Part shown: piece by piece, positions 1-5,552 of the stretch
How the letters are laid out: each line of letters starts with the position of its first letter
Position numbering within the stretch: position 1 is the first letter of the stretch
Made by a program: the position numbers and the translations under genes
The notes under the pieces: generated by a model
What the model was told of the DNA's origin: nothing
Databases searched by the model: none
What the model saw: the letters and a program-made list of their open reading frames with translations, nothing else
Assembly: GCA_041686955.1 (NCBI GenBank)
Contig: JAWLCV010000086.1
Coordinates: 1-16,770, forward strand
Direction of reading: 5' to 3'
Origin: UBA7803 sp041686955
GTDB taxonomy: Bacteria > Pseudomonadota > Gammaproteobacteria > Pseudomonadales > Azotimanducaceae
Length of the DNA: 16,770 bases

Positions 1-522
1 CTTACGCTCGTAATTCTCGAAACGCTGCATGGCGTCGTCGATGCTGTGGTCGGCGAGCCGCTGCCGGGCGCCGAGCCGGGACTTGGCCGCCTTGCCGCGC
101 AGGATGATCGCACTCTGGCGCGTCTTGGCATCCTTTATCTTGGCCTGCAGCGCGGCGATGTCGCCGTTCAGCTTGGCGAGGGTGTCGTCCAGGATCTCGA
201 GGTCGCGGTTCACCAGTTCGCCCGCCTCGGCGGCCTTGTTCCGCTCCACCAGGGCGCCCCGGGCCAGATCGTCGCGGCCCTTCTGCACCGCGATCTCGGC
301 CTTGCACTCCCATTCCCGGGCCTCGTTCTGCAGCCATTGCTGGCGGCGCAACAGCTCCTTCCGATCGGCGATGGCGCGGGCGGACGTGCTGCGCACCTCC
401 ACCAGAGCTTCCTCCATCTCCTGGATGATGAGACGGACCATCTTCTCCGGATCTTCCGCCTTGTCGAGTATGGCGTTGATGTTGGAATTGATGATGTCCG
501 TTATGCGGGAAAAAATGCCCAT
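1..522 (-). CDS. pspA: Phage shock protein A (PspA), N-terminal 174 residues, 3' end outside window
   Basis: PspA is an ESCRT-III-like peripheral inner-membrane protein. It binds and stabilises stressed membranes and, when unstressed, inhibits the activator PspF. The reading frame is open from ATG at 522 to the window edge, giving 174 of the usual 220-230 residues. It starts MGIFSRITDIINSNINAIL, the amphipathic membrane-binding helix of the family, followed by the highly conserved stretch AEDPEKMVRLIIQEMEEALV and then VRSTSARAIA. The rest is a long coiled coil, ending in MQRFENYERK at the edge, close to the E. coli pattern recalled from memory. The start is fixed by the conserved MGIFSR and a GGAGG about ten bases upstream. 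It diverges from pspF, the standard arrangement, and a sigma-54 promoter lies about 90 bp upstream. Whether pspB/pspC follow cannot be seen. Confidence 0.96.
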   Translation of the reverse strand, partial: MGIFSRITDIINSNINAILDKAEDPEKMVRLIIQEMEEALVEVRSTSARAIADRKELLRRQQWLQNEAREWECKAEIAVQKGRDDLARGALVERNKAAEAGELVNRDLEILDDTLAKLNGDIAALQAKIKDAKTRQSAIILRGKAAKSRLGARQRLADHSIDDAMQRFENYERK

Positions 523-611
523 CGTTGATCTGCCTCCATTGAATCGAGGTCGTCCTCGTCTGAACCGTCGCGCCTGGGATGAGGCCGCTTCTGCGTTCGT
601 GACCCGGTCAT

Positions 612-627
612 TACAGAAACCGTGCCA
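612..627 (-). promoter_or_regulatory. Sigma-54 (-24/-12) promoter of pspA
   Basis: Read on the minus strand, positions 627 to 612 give TGGCACG-GTTT-CTGTA. The -24 half matches the sigma-54 consensus TGGCACG perfectly. The -12 half has GT instead of GC, and CTGTA matches TTGCA at three of five positions. Spacing between the halves is correct. Transcription would start near 602, about 80 nt before the pspA ATG. Sigma-54 dependence and activation by PspF are established for pspA in enterobacteria; their use here is inferred from this site and the neighbouring pspF gene. Confidence 0.82.
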
Positions 628-643
628 GCTCACCCGATTCGCG

Positions 644-656
644 CAAGCATCTGATT
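644..656 (-). promoter_or_regulatory. Candidate IHF site between pspA promoter and activator region
   Basis: On the minus strand the sequence AATCAGATGCTTG fits the IHF consensus WATCAANNNNTTR with one mismatch (G for A at the sixth base). An A/T-rich stretch (657-675), rare in this GC-rich window, lies directly on its 5' side, as in many strong IHF sites. It is about 17 bp upstream of the -24 element, where a bend would bring bound PspF to the polymerase. IHF involvement is known for E. coli pspA; here it is inferred from motif and position only. Confidence 0.5.
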
Positions 657-681
657 CATAAGGCTTATTTTGTATCCGCGT

Positions 682-724
682 CAATAGCGTCCATTTTCGG
701 CGTGGCATCGCTCACCAACTATTG
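682..724. promoter_or_regulatory. Candidate PspF upstream activating region
   Basis: A perfect 6-bp inverted repeat, CAATAG at 682-687 and CTATTG at 719-724, is separated by 31 bp. It lies roughly 80-120 bp upstream of the predicted pspA transcription start, the distance expected for a PspF enhancer, and just ahead of the pspF ATG at 738. The arms are short and I do not recognise a PspF consensus in them, so this assignment rests on position. Confidence 0.22.
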
Positions 725-737
725 GCAGAATCCGCGA

Positions 738-1784
738 ATGACCAAGGAGCAGGAACGCCTGCTGGGGGAATCCCCCGCCATCCTCAAAGTCCTCGAGGAG
801 GTGTCGCGCGCGGCCCCTCTGGGCAAGCCCGTGCTCGTGGTGGGAGAGCGCGGCACCGGCAAGGAGCTCATCGCCGCGCGCCTGCACTTCCTCTCCGACC
901 GCTGGGAAGGGCAGTTCCTCAAGATGAACTGCGCCGCCATCAGCGACTCGCTGCTGGAAACGGAGCTGTTCGGCCACGAGGCGGGCGCCTTCACCGGCGC
1001 CACGCGTACCCATCATGGCCGGTTCGAGCGGGCCGACGGCGGCACCCTGTTCCTGGACGAGCTGGCGAACACCTCCACCCTGGTGCAGGAAAAGCTGCTG
1101 CGGGTCATCGAATACGGCGAGTTCGAGCGCGTGGGCGGCACCAAGACGCTTCGCTGCGACGTGCGCCTGGTGGCCGCGACTAACGAAGACCTGCCCGCCC
1201 TGGCTGGGAACGGCCGCTTCCGCTTCGATCTGCTCGACCGCCTGGCGTTCGACGTCATCACCCTGCCGCCCCTGCGCGAGCGGGAGGAGGACATCCTGAT
1301 CCTGGCGGAGCACTTCGCCATCAACATGGCGGGCGAGCTCGGTCGGGACCTCTTCGCCGGGTTCAGCCAGCGCGCCCGCGAGGCCCTGCAGAGCCATCCC
1401 TGGCCCGGCAACGTCCGCGAGCTCAAGAACGTGGTGGAACGCTGCGTGTACCGGACGCCCCCGGACGAGGAGGTGGACGAGATCGTCTTCGATCCCTTCG
1501 ATTCTCCCTACCGGCCTCGTCCGGGACTCGCCAACGGCGCGGCCGCGGTCAACGGCCCCGCGGTCAATCATTCGGCGAGCCATTCGGCGAGCCATTCGGC
1601 TGCCCTTTCGGCGCGGCTGCCTTTGGACATGAAGGAGGCCGTGCAGACCTTCGAGATCGATCTCATCGAGCAGGCCATGGAAGAGGCCCGCCACAATCAG
1701 CGCAAGGCCGCCGAGCTGCTGGGCCTCACCTACCACCAGCTGCGTGGTTACCTGAAGAAGTACCAGCTCCTGAAGAAGGACTGA
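738..1784 (+). CDS. pspF: PspF, sigma-54-dependent enhancer-binding activator of the psp genes
   Basis: PspF is an AAA+ ATPase that remodels sigma-54 RNA polymerase at psp promoters; PspA holds it inactive until membrane stress. The protein is 348 residues with no N-terminal sensor domain, as is typical of PspF. With ATG 738 as start, Walker A GERGTGKE is at 36-43, the sigma-54 contact loop GAFTGA at 83-88, and Walker B ends in D107-E108. Trp56, the residue known in E. coli to bind PspA, also falls at 56. This exact numbering match decides the start; an in-frame GTG at 702 is unlikely. The C-terminal DNA-binding helix-turn-helix (RKAAELLGLTYHQLRGYLKK) lies near 320-345. A Ser/His-rich tandem repeat sits in the linker at about 278-293. 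Neither start has a strong ribosome binding site, which would suit the low expression expected of PspF. Confidence 0.96.
   Translation: MTKEQERLLGESPAILKVLEEVSRAAPLGKPVLVVGERGTGKELIAARLHFLSDRWEGQFLKMNCAAISDSLLETELFGHEAGAFTGATRTHHGRFERADGGTLFLDELANTSTLVQEKLLRVIEYGEFERVGGTKTLRCDVRLVAATNEDLPALAGNGRFRFDLLDRLAFDVITLPPLREREEDILILAEHFAINMAGELGRDLFAGFSQRAREALQSHPWPGNVRELKNVVERCVYRTPPDEEVDEIVFDPFDSPYRPRPGLANGAAAVNGPAVNHSASHSASHSAALSARLPLDMKEAVQTFEIDLIEQAMEEARHNQRKAAELLGLTYHQLRGYLKKYQLLKKD
1569..1616 (+). repeat. 12-bp in-frame tandem repeat in the pspF linker
   Basis: CATTCGGCGAGC occurs at 1569-1580 and 1581-1592, followed by CATTCGGCTGCC (1593-1604) and a degenerate CTTTCGGCGCGG (1605-1616). It encodes HSAS-HSAS-HSAA in the linker between the AAA+ core and the DNA-binding domain. 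A period of 12 keeps the frame, so copy-number change would alter linker length without breaking the protein. Confidence 0.85.
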
Positions 1785-1845
1785 TTCCCGCCGACCCCGC
1801 CCGCCATGGCCGCCGCGAGGGCTCCGCGACGGGCCGGAACCGCAG

Positions 1846-1871
1846 ACCACAATCGGATCGGTCATTGTGGT
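1846..1871. promoter_or_regulatory. Inverted repeat upstream of the LysR-type gene, candidate operator
   Basis: ACCACAAT (1846-1853) and ATTGTGGT (1864-1871) form a perfect 8-bp inverted repeat around a 10-bp centre, 47 bp before the LysR-type start codon. LysR-type proteins commonly bind dyads upstream of their own genes. The inner T/A spacing here is 10 rather than the classical 11. It could instead fold as an RNA hairpin after pspF, but no T-run follows. The remaining pspF-LysR spacer (1785-1918) shows nothing else. Confidence 0.42.
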
Positions 1872-1918
1872 TCTCGGGAGTCGGGGGTAAACCGAACGGC
1901 ATCCGAGGGTGAAGCCGT

Positions 1919-2821
1919 ATGACCACGCGACGCAGAACCAACACGCTGCCGCCGCTCACCTGGCTGCGTGCATTCGAGGCAGCCGGACGCTCTTCGAGCT
2001 TTCGAGCCGCCGCCGACGAGTTGCACGTCACACCGTCCACCATCAGCCACCACGTGCGGGACCTGGAGGCCCGGCTCGCGGTACCGTTGTTCGACCGTTC
2101 CGGCGGCGGCGTCCGCCTCACGGCCGAAGGCGAGGCGTATCTGGCCCGGGTATCCGCCGGATTCGAGGCGCTGGCGGAAGCTGCCGATGCGCTGGTTGCC
2201 GGGCACGCCGCCCACACCCTGCGGATCGGCGCCTTTCCCTTCCTGGCCAGCGAAGTGCTGATCCCCAACCTGGAGGAGCTCCGCGCCCGACTGCCCGGGG
2301 TGACGTTGTCGGTGGTCTCGGACACCAGCGTGGCCGCCCTGACGCGCGCCGACCCCGCGGACCGGCTGGACGCCATCGTCCGCTACGGCGACGGCCGGTT
2401 CCCCGGCTACCGCGCCAGAAAGCTCACCGACGTGGCGCTGGTGCCCATCGCTTCGCCGGGGCTGCTCACCACCCTCGATTCGGGTTCGGCGGCCATGGCC
2501 GCGGCACCGCGCATCACGGTGGCGGGCCCCTACGACGGCTGGGCGGTCTGGTCCGAGGGGAGCGGCATCACGCTTCCGGACGCCGACCTGCTGGTCTTCG
2601 ACAGCTATCTGGCCGCCATGCGCGCCACGGAGCAGGGACTCGGCATTGGCCTCGGCATTCTCCCCTTCATCCGGAGCTGGCTGGACGAGCGTCGGGTGGT
2701 CCCGGTGCTGGAGCAGCCGGTACCCGCGGGACAGTCCTCCTACCTGGTGACGGCCCATCATGCGGGGGACCGCCGGGAGGTGATGGTGCTGGAGGAGTGG
2801 CTCCTCGCCCGTTTCGCGTGA
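1919..2821 (+). CDS. LysR-family transcriptional regulator (GcvA-like type)
   Basis: This is a 300-residue protein, the normal length for the family. The N-terminal winged helix-turn-helix spans about residues 9-70: LPPLTWLRAFEAAGRSSSFR, then AADELHVTPSTISHHVRDLE, then PLFDRSGGGVRLTAEG. The LPPLxxLRxFEAAxR opening is typical of the GcvA-like subgroup. Residues from about 95 form the periplasmic-binding-protein-like effector domain, which senses a small molecule. ATG 1919 is preceded by GAGGGTGA with good spacing. The next gene, co-directional 75 bp downstream, encodes a zinc-type dehydrogenase and is the most plausible target. Inverted repeats at 1846-1871 and 2823-2839 flank the regulator gene and could be its operators. 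The effector cannot be predicted. Confidence 0.93.
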   Translation: MTTRRRTNTLPPLTWLRAFEAAGRSSSFRAAADELHVTPSTISHHVRDLEARLAVPLFDRSGGGVRLTAEGEAYLARVSAGFEALAEAADALVAGHAAHTLRIGAFPFLASEVLIPNLEELRARLPGVTLSVVSDTSVAALTRADPADRLDAIVRYGDGRFPGYRARKLTDVALVPIASPGLLTTLDSGSAAMAAAPRITVAGPYDGWAVWSEGSGITLPDADLLVFDSYLAAMRATEQGLGIGLGILPFIRSWLDERRVVPVLEQPVPAGQSSYLVTAHHAGDRREVMVLEEWLLARFA

Positions 2822-2822
2822 C

Positions 2823-2839
2823 GGTGAATTCCGTTCACC
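2823..2839. promoter_or_regulatory. T-N11-A dyad between LysR gene and dehydrogenase gene
   Basis: GGTGAA-TTCCG-TTCACC is a perfect 6-bp inverted repeat with a 5-bp centre, starting two bases after the LysR-type stop codon. It contains T (2825) and A (2837) separated by 11 bases within the dyad, the LysR-box pattern. A second inverted repeat, CCCCGG...CCGGGG, follows at about 2839-2867. Together they could be an operator for the dehydrogenase gene or an intergenic hairpin; no T-run supports a classical terminator. Confidence 0.38.
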
Positions 2840-2896
2840 CCCGGTGCAGAACTCCCGCTTGCCGGGGCCGCGCGGCGCTTTCAGCATCACCGCGTC

Positions 2897-3928
2897 ATGC
2901 CGATGGGACCGAACATGCTCGCACTCGACTTCCTGGGACAGCGCCGACTCGAGTGGCGGGAAATGCCCGCCCCTCGGCTGCAGGGCGCCGCCGAAGCCCT
3001 GGTGAGGCCCCTGGCGGTAGCCGCCTGCGACCTCGATGCCGAGATCGTCGCAGGGCGCAGCCCGTTCGCGCCCCCGTTCGTGCTCGGTCACGAGTTCGCC
3101 GGAGAGGTGATCGAGGTGGGAGATGCGGTTCGGCGTTTCAAGCCGAGCGACCGGGTGGCCGTGGCCTTTCAGCCGAGCTGCGGCGTGTGCGCGTTCTGCC
3201 GGCGTGGCCACACCGCCGCCTGCACCCACGCACCCGGCACCGCCATGTACGGCATCGGCGCAGCGGGCGGGGACTGGGGCGGCGCCCTGTGCGACGTGGT
3301 CCGGGTTCCTTACGCCGACGCCATGCTTGCGCCGCTGCCGCCCGGCGTGTCGCCCGCCATGGCGGCCGGCGCGGGAGACAACATCGCCGACGGCTACCGG
3401 ACGGTGGCCGGGCCGCTGGGGGAGCGTCCCGGGGCCAGCGTGCTCGTCGCCGGCCGCGGTTGCATCGCCCTCTACGCGGCCTACTGGGCCCTGGAACTCG
3501 GCGCCGAGCGGGTCACCGTCGCCAGCCGCGACGGTGAGCTGCTGCGTCGGGCGGCGCGGCTGGGAGCGGAGGTCGAAGCGGTAGACCGGTGGCCACGACG
3601 CTTTCGCACCCACGGCATCACCGTGGACTGCACCGGCGAGCCCGAAGGCCTGGCCGCGGTCATCCGCTCCACCGAACCCTTCGGCGCGTGTACCAGCGCC
3701 GCCATCTACTTCGGCGAACCACCCTGCCTGCCCATGCTCGACATGTACATGAAAGGCATCCGTCTCGAGACGGGCCGGGTCAACTCCGCTGCAGCCCAGC
3801 CCGGCGTGCTCGACCTCGTCGCGCGCCACCGCCTGACGCCCGAGCGTATCGGCGCGACCGTGGTGGGATGGGAAGTCATGGGCGAAGCTCTGGTGGACGG
3901 CGCCTTCCGGCCCGTCGCCGTGCGTTGA
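2897..3928 (+). CDS. Zinc-type medium-chain dehydrogenase/reductase, atypical active site
   Basis: This 343-residue protein has the two-domain MDR fold: an N-terminal GroES-like zinc domain and a Rossmann domain. The putative catalytic zinc ligands are C44, H65-E66 and D161. The structural zinc loop has C95, C98, C101 and C109. Two features are odd. The active-site stretch reads C44-D-L-D47, so the position that normally holds the proton-relay Ser/Thr is Leu. The dinucleotide fingerprint is GRGCIA (186-191) instead of GxGxxG, and the second beta strand ends in Ser-Arg (ASRD) rather than Asp. That ending could favour NADP(H), which is an inference. ATG codons at 2897, 2903 and 2915 are all possible; MLALDFLG at 2915 fits the family best, but no start has a strong ribosome binding site. 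It follows the LysR-type gene and may be its target. Substrate unknown. Confidence 0.86.
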   Translation: MPMGPNMLALDFLGQRRLEWREMPAPRLQGAAEALVRPLAVAACDLDAEIVAGRSPFAPPFVLGHEFAGEVIEVGDAVRRFKPSDRVAVAFQPSCGVCAFCRRGHTAACTHAPGTAMYGIGAAGGDWGGALCDVVRVPYADAMLAPLPPGVSPAMAAGAGDNIADGYRTVAGPLGERPGASVLVAGRGCIALYAAYWALELGAERVTVASRDGELLRRAARLGAEVEAVDRWPRRFRTHGITVDCTGEPEGLAAVIRSTEPFGACTSAAIYFGEPPCLPMLDMYMKGIRLETGRVNSAAAQPGVLDLVARHRLTPERIGATVVGWEVMGEALVDGAFRPVAVR

Positions 3929-3960
3929 CCGCGCCAGGTAGAAGATCACCCCGGTGTAGG

Positions 3961-4002
3961 CGATACTGCCGCCGCGACCCCGGGTCGCGCCGCCGTGTAT
4001 CG
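3961..4002. promoter_or_regulatory. Nested dyad just upstream of the lipoprotein gene
   Basis: A perfect GCGACCC-C-GGGTCGC inverted repeat (3974-3988) is nested inside outer arms CGATAC (3961-3966) and GTATCG (3997-4002) that share its centre. It ends 14 bp before the ATG at 4017, with the GAGAGGGGGAGA ribosome binding site in between. There is no T-run, so an operator or a 5' RNA structure is likelier than a terminator. No known regulator motif was recognised. Confidence 0.4.
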
Positions 4003-4016
4003 AGAGGGGGAGAATC

Positions 4017-5210
4017 ATGACGACCTTGCGCCAGTTCCGGCCGGGCTCCACGGCCGCCCGGTCCGCAGCCGCCGCGCTCCTGCTGACGGGCGTGGCCACG
4101 CTGGCCGGCTGCTCCGGCGGAGCCGAGCCCGTCACCGGCTGCGAGCCCGCCCACGGCCTCATGCCGGACTGCCGCTTCCAGAATCCGGAAGACATGGTTC
4201 CCAGCCCCAGCGGACGCTTCATCGTGATCAGCCAGTTCGGCGACATGACGGCGGCGCGTGCCGGAAGCCTGGCGGCCCTCGAGCCTGCGACAGGAACCCT
4301 CACCGAGCTATTCCCCGGCGACGCGGCACCCCGGCGCTCCGAGCCCGGCTGGGGCGATCCCGACTGCCCCGCCCCGCCGGTGGATTCGTTCTCGCCCCAC
4401 GGCATCGACATCGAGCGGCTCGCCGAAGGGCTTGCCGGAGGGCTCGCCGGAGGGCTCGCCGGAGGGCATGCGCTCTACGCCGTGAATCACGGGGGGCGCG
4501 AGTCCGTCGAGATGTTCGAGGTGCAGGACGACGGTGAGCACATCGGCCTCGCGTGGCGGGGCTGTGTGCTCGCTCCCGATGACGGCTATTTCAACGACCT
4601 AGTGGTCCTCGAGAACGGCGACTTCTGGGTCTCGCAGATGTTCCCGCGCGGCGCCAGCGTGCTGTGGACGACGCTGCGCATGCGGATCACGGGCTACACG
4701 CCCGGCTACGTGTACCACTGGTCGCCGGAAGCCGGCTTCCGCAAGCTGCCGGGCACCGAGAGCAAGTTCGCCAACGGCGTGGAAAAGAGCGCCGACGAGC
4801 GATTCCTGTTCGTGAACAGCTACTTCGGCGACGCCGTCATCAAGGTGGACGTGGAGACGGGTCAGGCGGTGGACAGAGCGGAGGTCTCCAGCCCGGACAA
4901 CCTGGCCTGGTCCCCTACCGGAGAGTTGCTGGCGGCGTCCCACCACGCTTCGGTCCGAGACATGCTGGCTTGTCAGGAGCTCGAGCCGGGGACGAGCTGC
5001 GGCCTGCGCTTCCAGATCGTCGCCATCGATCCCGGCACCATGGCCACCCGGGTGCTGCTGGACCACGAGGGTCCCCCCATGGGCGGCGCGACGGTGGCCC
5101 TGCCCTTCGGCGACTCGGTCTATCTCGGCACCTTCGCCGGCGACCGGATCGCGCGCGCGCCGGCGTCCATCCTCACGCCTACTGCCGGAGCGGACGCCGC
5201 CATCGACTGA
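4017..5210 (+). CDS. Paraoxonase/arylesterase-like beta-propeller lipoprotein
   Basis: This 397-residue lipoprotein has a hydrophobic signal segment (18-31) and a lipobox TLAGC with the lipidated Cys at 32. The rest resembles the PON/SMP-30 group of calcium-dependent six-bladed propeller hydrolases (lactones, aryl esters). Compared from memory with human PON1, its calcium ligands have counterparts: E58-D59 (E53/D54), N193 in NDLVVL (N168), N253 in FANGV (N224) and D294-N295 (D269/N270). The two PON1 active-site histidines correspond to H128 in SPHGID (H115) and H158 in AVNHGG (H134). The C-terminal MGGATVAL...YLGTF stretch also follows PON1. It will probably be annotated simply as SMP-30/gluconolactonase-like. 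A 16-residue AEGL/AGGL repeat is inserted between the two histidine motifs. The start has a strong GAGAGGGGGAGA. It appears monocistronic; substrate unknown. Confidence 0.8.
   Translation: MTTLRQFRPGSTAARSAAAALLLTGVATLAGCSGGAEPVTGCEPAHGLMPDCRFQNPEDMVPSPSGRFIVISQFGDMTAARAGSLAALEPATGTLTELFPGDAAPRRSEPGWGDPDCPAPPVDSFSPHGIDIERLAEGLAGGLAGGLAGGHALYAVNHGGRESVEMFEVQDDGEHIGLAWRGCVLAPDDGYFNDLVVLENGDFWVSQMFPRGASVLWTTLRMRITGYTPGYVYHWSPEAGFRKLPGTESKFANGVEKSADERFLFVNSYFGDAVIKVDVETGQAVDRAEVSSPDNLAWSPTGELLAASHHASVRDMLACQELEPGTSCGLRFQIVAIDPGTMATRVLLDHEGPPMGGATVALPFGDSVYLGTFAGDRIARAPASILTPTAGADAAID
4422..4469 (+). repeat. Four 12-bp in-frame tandem units in the paraoxonase-like gene
   Basis: The units are GCCGAAGGGCTT (4422-4433), GCCGGAGGGCTC (4434-4445 and 4446-4457) and GCCGGAGGGCAT (4458-4469). 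They encode AEGL-AGGL-AGGL-AGGH at residues 136-151, in the loop between the PHGI and VNH motifs. The near-identical units point to recent slippage expansion, and the frame is preserved. Confidence 0.9.
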
Positions 5211-5212
5211 CC

Positions 5213-5290
5213 CCGGTGCGCAGCACCGGCGCGGTGCAAAGCACCGGCGCGGTGCAAAGCACCGGCCCGGTGTGAAGCACCGGCGCGGTG
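5213..5290. repeat. 18-bp tandem array of 13-bp palindromes, left of the gap
   Basis: The palindrome CACCGGCGCGGTG begins at 5224, 5242 and 5278, with a variant CACCGGCCCGGTG at 5260. The units are spaced exactly 18 bp by five-base linkers (CAAAG, CAAAG, TGAAG). The linkers also let adjacent units pair as GGTGC-AAA-GCACC. Two bases after the preceding stop codon, CCGGTGC-GCA-GCACCGG (5213-5229) forms a tight 7-bp hairpin that merges into the array. It could serve as a protein-binding array for the downstream promoter, or as a 3' RNA structure for the lipoprotein gene. The spacers are far too short for CRISPR. Confidence 0.88.
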
Positions 5291-5337
5291 CGATCCGGGA
5301 TTGGTTCCGGTTCGCGCGGCGGGTACACTTCCGGCCT
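5239..5337 (+). repeat. 99-bp exact duplicate, left copy, ending at the N gap
   Basis: These 99 bases recur without a mismatch at 5438-5536, on the other side of the N run. Each copy holds three palindrome units and the promoter-like TTGGTT/TACACT pair. The left copy stops exactly at the gap. An identical stretch at two contig ends is the usual signature of an unmerged assembly overlap, so the two copies are probably one locus in the genome. Confidence 0.93.
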
Positions 5338-5437
5338 NNNNNNNNNNNNNNNNNNNNNNNNNNNNNNNNNNNNNNNNNNNNNNNNNNNNNNNNNNNNNNN
5401 NNNNNNNNNNNNNNNNNNNNNNNNNNNNNNNNNNNNN
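5338..5437. other. Assembly gap (100 N)
   Basis: There are exactly 100 undetermined bases, the conventional placeholder for a gap of unknown size. The identical 99-bp flanks suggest that the true gap may be zero, or that additional 18-bp repeat units are missing here. Confidence 0.99.
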
Positions 5438-5536
5438 AAGCACCGGCGCGGTGCAAAGCACCGGCCCGGTGTGAAGCACCGGCGCGGTGCGATCCGGGAT
5501 TGGTTCCGGTTCGCGCGGCGGGTACACTTCCGGCCT
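5438..5536 (+). repeat. 99-bp exact duplicate, right copy, with three palindrome units
   Basis: This is the right-hand copy of the 99 bp at 5239-5337. It starts exactly at the gap and contains palindromes at 5441-5453, 5459-5471 and 5477-5489. The last unit ends 10 bp before the -35-like element of the promoter for the DUF47 gene. Confidence 0.93.
5500..5528 (+). promoter_or_regulatory. Sigma-70-like promoter for the phosphate transport operon
   Basis: TTGGTT (5500-5505) and TACACT (5523-5528) are separated by the ideal 17 bp. They match TTGACA at three of six and TATAAT at four of six positions. A start near 5535 would leave a leader of about 18 nt containing the GAGGGG ribosome binding site. 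The weak -35 would suit an activated promoter, with the palindrome array directly upstream. No PHO box was seen. Confidence 0.5.
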
Positions 5537-5552
5537 CGCCCGAGGGGACACG

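Noticed and set aside
702..737. GTG 702 as the pspF start
   Set aside because: Starting at ATG 738 reproduces the E. coli residue numbering of Trp56, GAFTGA and Walker B exactly; the extra 12 residues would overlap the candidate activator site.
3929..3975. Antisense stretch reading SIAYTGVIFYLA, resembling a membrane segment
   Set aside because: It is only about a dozen codons between two plus-strand genes, with no start, continuation or ribosome binding site that would support a gene or a remnant.
1862..4411. 849-codon open frame on the minus strand across the LysR, dehydrogenase and lipoprotein genes
   Set aside because: It runs antisense to three well-supported genes, has no recognisable domain and is low-complexity Gly/Arg/Ala-rich, as expected from high GC third positions.
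5224..5489. Possible CRISPR array
   Set aside because: The repeats are 13-bp palindromes with five-base, nearly constant spacers. CRISPR spacers are about 30 bases and unique, and no cas gene is nearby.
5487..5552. GTG 5487 as an earlier start of the DUF47 gene
   Set aside because: It lies in the last palindrome and upstream of the likely promoter, while ATG 5553 has a strong ribosome binding site and matches the family N-terminus.
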